A stretch of DNA of 64,000 nt from contig NZ_JAVDYB010000001.1 in the NCBI RefSeq assembly GCF_031458235.1, forward strand, positions 7,320,501 through 7,384,500, given 5' to 3'. The notes beneath the pieces are model-generated. The model was given only the letters and a program-made list of their open reading frames with translations. It ran no database searches and was not told the origin of the DNA. Position numbers and translations under genes: made by a program. Of this stretch, positions 59,665 through 64,000 are shown one piece after another (position 1 is the stretch's first letter; every line of letters starts with the position of its first letter). The stretch comes from Catenuloplanes atrovinosus. GTDB taxonomy: Bacteria > Actinomycetota > Actinomycetes > Mycobacteriales > Micromonosporaceae.

Positions 59665-61776
59665 ATGCTCGCAGAGACCAACCCGGAACACACCGGCCGC
59701 GCGGACACCCTCACCCCCGCGAACGATGGTGAGGTGCTGGTGGGTGAGGTGGTCATGGTCGACCAGCCGCACGTCCGTACCGATGATGAGTGGTTGCGGG
59801 AACTGGCGCGGCAGGCAGCGCAGCACAAGCCGATCCTGCCCGCGTGGATGCTGTCCGGCTCGGACTTCCGGCACACGTGCCGCTGGATCGTGGCTCACTA
59901 CCTGCACGTCTCCGCCTATCACGCGGTCCGGATGCCGGTGTACGGCGCGAAGCTCGCGCTGCGGTCGCCGCGCGGCGTCTGGCGGTTCCTTTCCGGCGGT
60001 ACGCGCTGGGTGCTCGACCTGGAGGGCCTGCCCGTGCGGCTCGCGGCCGTCCGGCGGGAGGACGCGGAGCAGTACCTCCGGCTCTCCCGACAGCGTGACG
60101 GCCGCGTCCGTCTCCGGACACTGATCGCGGCCTCGGTGGCGGTGCTCAGCATCAGCGGCGCGTTCGTGCTCGCGGTGCTGGCGCCGAGCTGGGCGCACTG
60201 GGCGACGCTCGCGGGGCTGGTGGCCGCGTTCGGGCTCGGCGGGGCGCGACCGGACCGGCCGCTGGTGTCGCGGGCCGTGGTCCCGACGCACGTCCAGGAG
60301 CTGACCTCGAATCAGGTCACGCTCGCGCTGTCGGTGCTCGGGCTCGCGGGGATCAACCAGGCGGTGTCCAAGCTCGGGGACAAGGCGATCGGGTTCCCGG
60401 CGCCGATCACCCGCGACGGACCCGGATGGCGCGCCGACGTCGATCTGCCGCCCGGCGTGACCGCTACCGAGGTGATCGAGCGGCGGGAGAAGCTGGCCGG
60501 CGCGCTCACCCGGCCGCTGGGCTGCGTGTGGCCGGAGGGCAACGCCGAGGTCCATCCCGGACGGCTGGTGCTGTGGGTCGGCGACCAGGACATGTCGAAG
60601 GCGCGTAAGCCGGTGTGGCCGCTGCTCAAGGGTGGGCCGGTCGACCTGTTCAAGCCTCAGCCGTACGGCACGGACCAGCGCGGACGCTGGGTGAACCTGA
60701 CGCTGATGTTCATCGCGATGGTGATCGGGTCGATCCCGCGCATGGGCAAGACGTTCGCGCTCCGGGAGGCGCTGCTCATCGCGGCGCTTGACCCTCGGGC
60801 GGAGATCCACGCGTACGACCTGAAGGGCACCGGTGACCTGTCCGCGCTGGGCAAGGTCGCGCACCGGTACCGCGCGGGGGAGGACGACGAGGACATCCTC
60901 TACGCCGTGGCCGCGATGCGGAAGCTGCGGGCGGAGCTGCGCCGCCGGGCGCGGGTGATCCGGGATCTGCCGCCGGATCTGTGCCCGGAGAACAAGGTCA
61001 CGCCCGAGCTGGCCACGCGGCGCTCGCTGGGCCTGCATCCGATCGTGGTCGGGGTCGACGAGTGTCAGGTCTGGTTCGAGCACCCGGAGTACGGCGCGGA
61101 GCTGGAGGAGATCTGCACCGACCTGGTGAAGCGCGGACCGGCCACCGGGATCGTGCTGATCCTGGCGACGCAGCGCCCGGACGCCAAGAGCCTGCCGACC
61201 GGGATCTCCGCCAACGCGTCCACCCGGTTCTGCCTGAAGGTCATGGGCCAGATGGAGAACGACATGGTGCTCGGGACGAGCAAGTACCGCAACGGCGTCC
61301 GGGCGACGATGTTCGCCTGGACGGACAAAGGCATCGGGTACTTCGTCGGTGAGGGCGCGGACGCGCGGATCGTGTCGACGGTGTTCATCGACGGTCCGGC
61401 CGCCAACGTCCTGGCCGAGAAGGCACGGGCGCTGCGCGAGCGTGCGGGGCGGCTGACCGGGCATGCGCTCGGCGAGACGCCGGAGGTCGAGCGGACGGCC
61501 GGCTATCACCTGCTCGACGACATCCTGTCCGTGGTGCCGGTCGCGGAGCTGCGGGTGTGGAACGAGACCGTGGTCGCCCGGTTGGCCGAGCTGCGGCCGG
61601 ATGCCTACGACGGGTGGGCGCCGGAGCAGTTGACGGCCGCTCTGAAGCCGTACGGGATCGAGGTCGACCAGATCGGCCGGCGCGTCGGTGGCAAGACCGT
61701 CAACCGGCGCGGCATCACCCGCGCGCACGTCGCCGCGAAAGTTGCCGAGCGTAACCGCTCGAAGGCCGCGGCCTAG
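59665..61776 (+). CDS. TraB/TraSA conjugative DNA translocase (FtsK/SpoIIIE family)
   Basis: 703 residues. Two transmembrane helices (about 154-173 and 177-193), motor domain with Walker A GSIPRMGKT (355-363), Walker B IVVGVDEC (460-467) and ATQRPDAKSLP sensor, and a C-terminal winged helix (about 640-703). Streptomyces TraB proteins form hexamers that move double-stranded DNA between mycelia and bind 8-bp repeats at clt through the winged helix. Here such repeats follow the stop codon directly. GAGGAAG lies just upstream of the ATG. Confidence 0.93.
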   Translation: MLAETNPEHTGRADTLTPANDGEVLVGEVVMVDQPHVRTDDEWLRELARQAAQHKPILPAWMLSGSDFRHTCRWIVAHYLHVSAYHAVRMPVYGAKLALRSPRGVWRFLSGGTRWVLDLEGLPVRLAAVRREDAEQYLRLSRQRDGRVRLRTLIAASVAVLSISGAFVLAVLAPSWAHWATLAGLVAAFGLGGARPDRPLVSRAVVPTHVQELTSNQVTLALSVLGLAGINQAVSKLGDKAIGFPAPITRDGPGWRADVDLPPGVTATEVIERREKLAGALTRPLGCVWPEGNAEVHPGRLVLWVGDQDMSKARKPVWPLLKGGPVDLFKPQPYGTDQRGRWVNLTLMFIAMVIGSIPRMGKTFALREALLIAALDPRAEIHAYDLKGTGDLSALGKVAHRYRAGEDDEDILYAVAAMRKLRAELRRRARVIRDLPPDLCPENKVTPELATRRSLGLHPIVVGVDECQVWFEHPEYGAELEEICTDLVKRGPATGIVLILATQRPDAKSLPTGISANASTRFCLKVMGQMENDMVLGTSKYRNGVRATMFAWTDKGIGYFVGEGADARIVSTVFIDGPAANVLAEKARALRERAGRLTGHALGETPEVERTAGYHLLDDILSVVPVAELRVWNETVVARLAELRPDAYDGWAPEQLTAALKPYGIEVDQIGRRVGGKTVNRRGITRAHVAAKVAERNRSKAAA

Positions 61777-61795
61777 CCCGCCGGAGGGCGCTGGC

Positions 61796-61875
61796 GCTAG
61801 CACCCCAGCCTGCTAGCGCTAGCACCTCCACTAGCACCCCAAACGATGCCTGCCAGGACGCTAGCACGCTAGCGG
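61796..61875. repeat. Cluster of 8-bp GCTAGCAC repeats: candidate clt / TraB recognition sites
   Basis: GCTAGCAC occurs at 61796, 61818 and 61860, ACTAGCAC at 61830, and truncated GCTAGC(G) at 61812 and 61868. A further GCTAGC is at 61937. All lie within 165 bp of the traB-like stop, in a segment with no gene. Arrays of a plasmid-specific 8-bp repeat beside traB define the clt transfer site in Streptomyces. Confidence 0.7.
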
Positions 61876-61916
61876 CCCTGGTTCCCCACGCCCGGAAAAC
61901 GGCCCTGGAGGCGTTC

Positions 61917-62168
61917 GTGGACACCCCTTCCCTGATCGCTAGCTTCCTCTGCTTCGTCCTACCGCCCGTCACGCTCTGCTACGCCGTTAGCTGCGCGATC
62001 TGGCCGTGGAAAGCCTGCTCGACCTGCCACGGCACCGGGCGGATCAAAAGCCCGTTCGGCCGCGTGTTCCGGCTGTGCCGACGCTGCGACGGCACCGGCC
62101 GCCGCATCCGGATCGGCCGGCACGTGTGGAACGAGTACCGGCGCGTGCACCGGGACGGCACCCGATGA
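61917..62168 (+). CDS. Small membrane protein with DnaJ-type CxxCxGTG zinc motif
   Basis: 83 residues. One N-terminal transmembrane helix (SLIASFLCFVLPPVTLCYAV), then CSTCHGTGRIKSPFG and CRRCDGTGRRIRIGRHVWNE, two CxxCxGTG motifs that would bind one zinc, as in DnaJ. Similar small proteins occur in AICE transfer regions; role unknown. GTG start after the repeat cluster. Confidence 0.72.
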   Translation: MDTPSLIASFLCFVLPPVTLCYAVSCAIWPWKACSTCHGTGRIKSPFGRVFRLCRRCDGTGRRIRIGRHVWNEYRRVHRDGTR

Positions 62169-62449
62169 GCGCGCGGACGCCGCACACCGCGTGGTGCGCC
62201 GGTGATCACCGGTGCGGGCTCGGAGAGCACCGCTCCGACGACATCGTGATCAACCTGCCCCGGCAGGGCCGGGCCGTCGTCTGCCGTACCCGCACCGACG
62301 CCGGGCGGGAGTACGCCGAGGTGCGGCTCTGGGTCGCGCTCGCTCCCCGCGACGTGGCGGCGCGCCGCCAACTGCTGACCATGCTCACCGGTCTGCGTGT
62401 CCTGCTCGGCCGGGTGGCGCTGGCGGCGCGACCCGCACCGCATCGCTGA
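62165..62449 (+). CDS. Hypothetical protein of AICE
   Basis: 94 residues with an N-terminal HTAWCAGDHRCG segment (possible Cys/His metal site, as in DUF6907-type proteins), then a beta strand pair and a C-terminal helix. ATG overlaps the preceding stop by 4 nt (ATGA), so it is coupled to the zinc-motif protein. Confidence 0.6.
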   Translation: MSARTPHTAWCAGDHRCGLGEHRSDDIVINLPRQGRAVVCRTRTDAGREYAEVRLWVALAPRDVAARRQLLTMLTGLRVLLGRVALAARPAPHR

Positions 62450-62481
62450 TCCATCGCTCAACTTCGGAAGGAGGCCGCATC

Positions 62482-64000
62482 ATGACCCGACCCGCACACG
62501 ACCTGAGCGCGGAACGCGCCGTCATCGGCGCGGCGCTGATCGCGCCGTCGTCGGTCGCTGAGCTTGCGGCCAAGCTCAGCCCCGGCGACTTCTACCGGCC
62601 CGCCCACGGCGCGCTGTGGGACGCCATCTGCCGCCTGGACGCGGCCGGCACCCCGGCCGACCCGATCACCCTCGCGGCGCACCTGGCCGAGACCGGGGAT
62701 CTGGCGCGGGTGGGTGGCGCGCCGTACCTGCACACGCTGATCTCCGAGGTGCCCAGCGTCGGCAGCGCCGGCTACTACGCGGAGATCGTGGCCGGGCACG
62801 CGCGGCGGCGTGAGGTCTCCGAGCTGGGCTTGCGCCTCACCCAGCTCGCCGACTCCGGCAGCGACACGGCCGACCTGCTCGCCACCGGCCGGGCGCTGCT
62901 GGAGGACACCAGCGCTGGGGCCGGGTGGTCGCCACCCATCCCGCTGGGCACCGGCCGTCATCTGCCGGTCTTTCCGGCGCATGTGCTGCCGGGGTGGGTG
63001 GCGGACATGGTCAACGCCGTCGCGGAGTTCACGCAGACCCCGGTGGATTTGGCCGGGAGCATCGCGCTCGCGGCCCTGTCGACGGCCGCCGGTGGACGGG
63101 CCGAGGTGGAGGTGCGCGGATCGTGGCGGGAGCCCACGAACCTGTTCACCGTCGTGGTGCTCCCGCCGGGGTCGCGGAAGTCGGCGGTGTTCGCGGCGAT
63201 CACCGGGCCGTTGCTTGCGGCGGAGTCCGCGTTGGGCGAGCGGACCAAGCCCGCGATCATCGAGGCGGAGTTGGCGGCTCGGGTGGCGGGGAAGGCCGCT
63301 GACAAGGCGGCGCACGCTGCGGCGAACGCCGACGCGGCGGCGCGGGACACGCTGCTGGCGGAGGCGACGGCCGCCGCGATGCAGGCGGAGGCGGTCACGG
63401 TGCCGCGTCTGCCTCAGCTTGTCGCCGATGACGTGACCAGCGAGGCGGCGGCGCAGTTGCTCGCGGAGCAGGGCGGCCGGCTGGCGGTGCTGTCGCCGGA
63501 GGGCGGCATCTTCGCCACGATCGCCGGCCGCTACTCCGGCACTCCCAACCTGGAGGTGTTCCTCAAGGGACACGCCGGAGACATGATGCGCGTCGGGCGG
63601 CTGTCCCGCGAGGCACAGCACGTCGCCAAGCCCGCGCTGACCATGGGGCTGGCCGTCCAGCCGGACGTGTTGCGGGATATCGCGTCGATGCCGGGATTCC
63701 GCGGGCTCGGCCTGCTCGCGCGGATCCTGTTCGCGCTGCCGGAGAACACAGTCGGCTTCCGCAAGATCGGAGCCGATCCGGTCCCGGCCGAGGTCGCGGA
63801 GGCATACCGGGAGAACCTAGGCGCGCTGGTGGTGGCGCTGGCGGAGTGGACCGATCCGGCGGTGCTGCCGCTCGCCGAAGCGGCCAACGCGCGCGTGCTC
63901 GACATCGAGCGTGCCGTAGAACCGCGTCTCGCGCCTGGCGGGGCGTGGGGACACATCGTGGACTGGGGCAGCAAGTACACCGGCGCTGTCGTCCGCATGG
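62482..64000 (+). CDS. DnaB-N / DUF3987 replication protein (3' end outside window)
   Basis: 506 codons are visible without a stop. Residues 1-110 match the N-terminal domain of DnaB helicases (HDLSAERAVIGAALIAPSSV, FYRPAHGALWDAI, GTPADPITLAAHL, GGAPYLHTLI). From about 160 it resembles DUF3987 (YfjI-like), with a Walker-A-like LPPGSRKSAV where the usual Gly before Lys is Arg. In AICEs this kind of protein initiates element replication. GGAAGGAGG lies 7 bp before the ATG. Confidence 0.85.
   Translation, partial: MTRPAHDLSAERAVIGAALIAPSSVAELAAKLSPGDFYRPAHGALWDAICRLDAAGTPADPITLAAHLAETGDLARVGGAPYLHTLISEVPSVGSAGYYAEIVAGHARRREVSELGLRLTQLADSGSDTADLLATGRALLEDTSAGAGWSPPIPLGTGRHLPVFPAHVLPGWVADMVNAVAEFTQTPVDLAGSIALAALSTAAGGRAEVEVRGSWREPTNLFTVVVLPPGSRKSAVFAAITGPLLAAESALGERTKPAIIEAELAARVAGKAADKAAHAAANADAAARDTLLAEATAAAMQAEAVTVPRLPQLVADDVTSEAAAQLLAEQGGRLAVLSPEGGIFATIAGRYSGTPNLEVFLKGHAGDMMRVGRLSREAQHVAKPALTMGLAVQPDVLRDIASMPGFRGLGLLARILFALPENTVGFRKIGADPVPAEVAEAYRENLGALVVALAEWTDPAVLPLAEAANARVLDIERAVEPRLAPGGAWGHIVDWGSKYTGAVVRM

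Larger units (their letters stand above)
53077..64000. mobile_element. Left portion of an actinomycete integrative and conjugative element (AICE)
   Basis: Bounded on the left by the tRNA-Ser fragment. It holds immunity/regulatory genes (XRE, ImmA/IrrE), a DUF397/DUF5753 pair, a GntR-type regulator, a DUF2637 spread protein, a TraB/FtsK translocase with adjacent 8-bp repeats, and a replication protein. This is the known AICE core set except integrase and excisionase, which should be near the far end beyond the window. Part of the left end is visibly less GC-rich than the chromosome. Confidence 0.82.

Noticed and set aside
60418-60425. GACCCGGA, the classical Streptomyces TraB recognition 8-mer
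   Set aside because: I noticed only this single copy, inside the translocase coding sequence; no cluster, so it is not a transfer site.
53131-64000. Integrase or excisionase gene in the visible part of the element
   Set aside because: No tyrosine or serine recombinase motif was seen on either strand; it is predicted beyond the window.

Overview
The window is a GC-rich actinobacterial chromosome segment. Third codon positions are almost all G or C, GTG starts are common, and genes in operons overlap by 4 nt. Gene content (stressosome module, SpoIIE-type phosphatases, two MacB-type efflux adaptors, DUF397/DUF5753 pair, AICE-type conjugation genes) suggests a filamentous actinomycete, probably Micromonosporaceae. 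That family assignment is inference. About 1-53,076 is ordinary chromosome. From about 53,077 to the right edge lies the left part of an integrated conjugative element.

Region by region. 1-4.7 kb: end of a secreted protein, a GlcE-like FAD subunit divergent from oligopeptidase B, and a DUF4352-like anchored protein. 4.8-11 kb: a minus-strand stressosome operon (RsbR, RsbS, RsbT, RsbT/RsbX-like protein, sensor kinase, receiver-PP2C phosphatase), divergent from an RsbV-like STAS antagonist that is the likely phosphatase substrate. 11-20.5 kb: a MacA/MacB-type efflux operon, a GT-C membrane glycosyltransferase, a two-component system, and a second, orphan adaptor. 20.6-28.6 kb: an MFS transporter divergent from a FadR-type regulator, MscL, a small gene behind a perfect LexA box, PabAB, and an Hsp70/beta-propeller chimera. 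Minisatellite arrays run across the stop codons of the MFS gene and mscL. 28.6-46 kb: a GGDEF-EAL protein, a methyltransferase, an NlpC/P60 hydrolase with a possibly structured leader, a TetR-controlled membrane operon with paired operators, a secreted beta-helix protein, a short Rho paralogue, a four-gene molybdate operon, a HAD hydrolase, a DUF72 protein and a MurG paralogue. 46-52.4 kb: a STAND-like NTPase, a bacteriophytochrome kinase, and convergently an Rcp1-like regulator overlapped by a GAF-PP2C phosphatase.

Mobile element. tRNA-Lys(TTT) is followed by the 3' half of a tRNA-Ser(GGA) whose 5' half is missing, as expected at one attachment site of a tRNA-integrating element. To its right are accessory and immunity genes (DUF2188, XRE repressor with two TTA codons, ImmA/IrrE protease, DUF397/DUF5753 pair). 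They are followed by a GntR-kinase fusion overlapped by a second kinase, and a plus-strand transfer operon (DUF6284-like, 26-aa coupled ORF, DUF2637/SpdB-like, TraB/FtsK translocase, Cys-rich small protein). A DnaB-N/DUF3987 replication protein is cut by the window end. A cluster of 8-bp GCTAGCAC direct repeats directly behind the translocase gene is the best candidate for the transfer site recognised by TraB. No integrase is in view; it should lie past 64,000 beside a complete tRNA-Ser.

Structure not explained by genes: an 86-bp element present three times in the same orientation with an identical 46-bp core, always on the 3' side of a minus-strand signalling gene; three minisatellite arrays (25, 27 and 32-33 bp units); and several perfect inverted repeats that look like operators.
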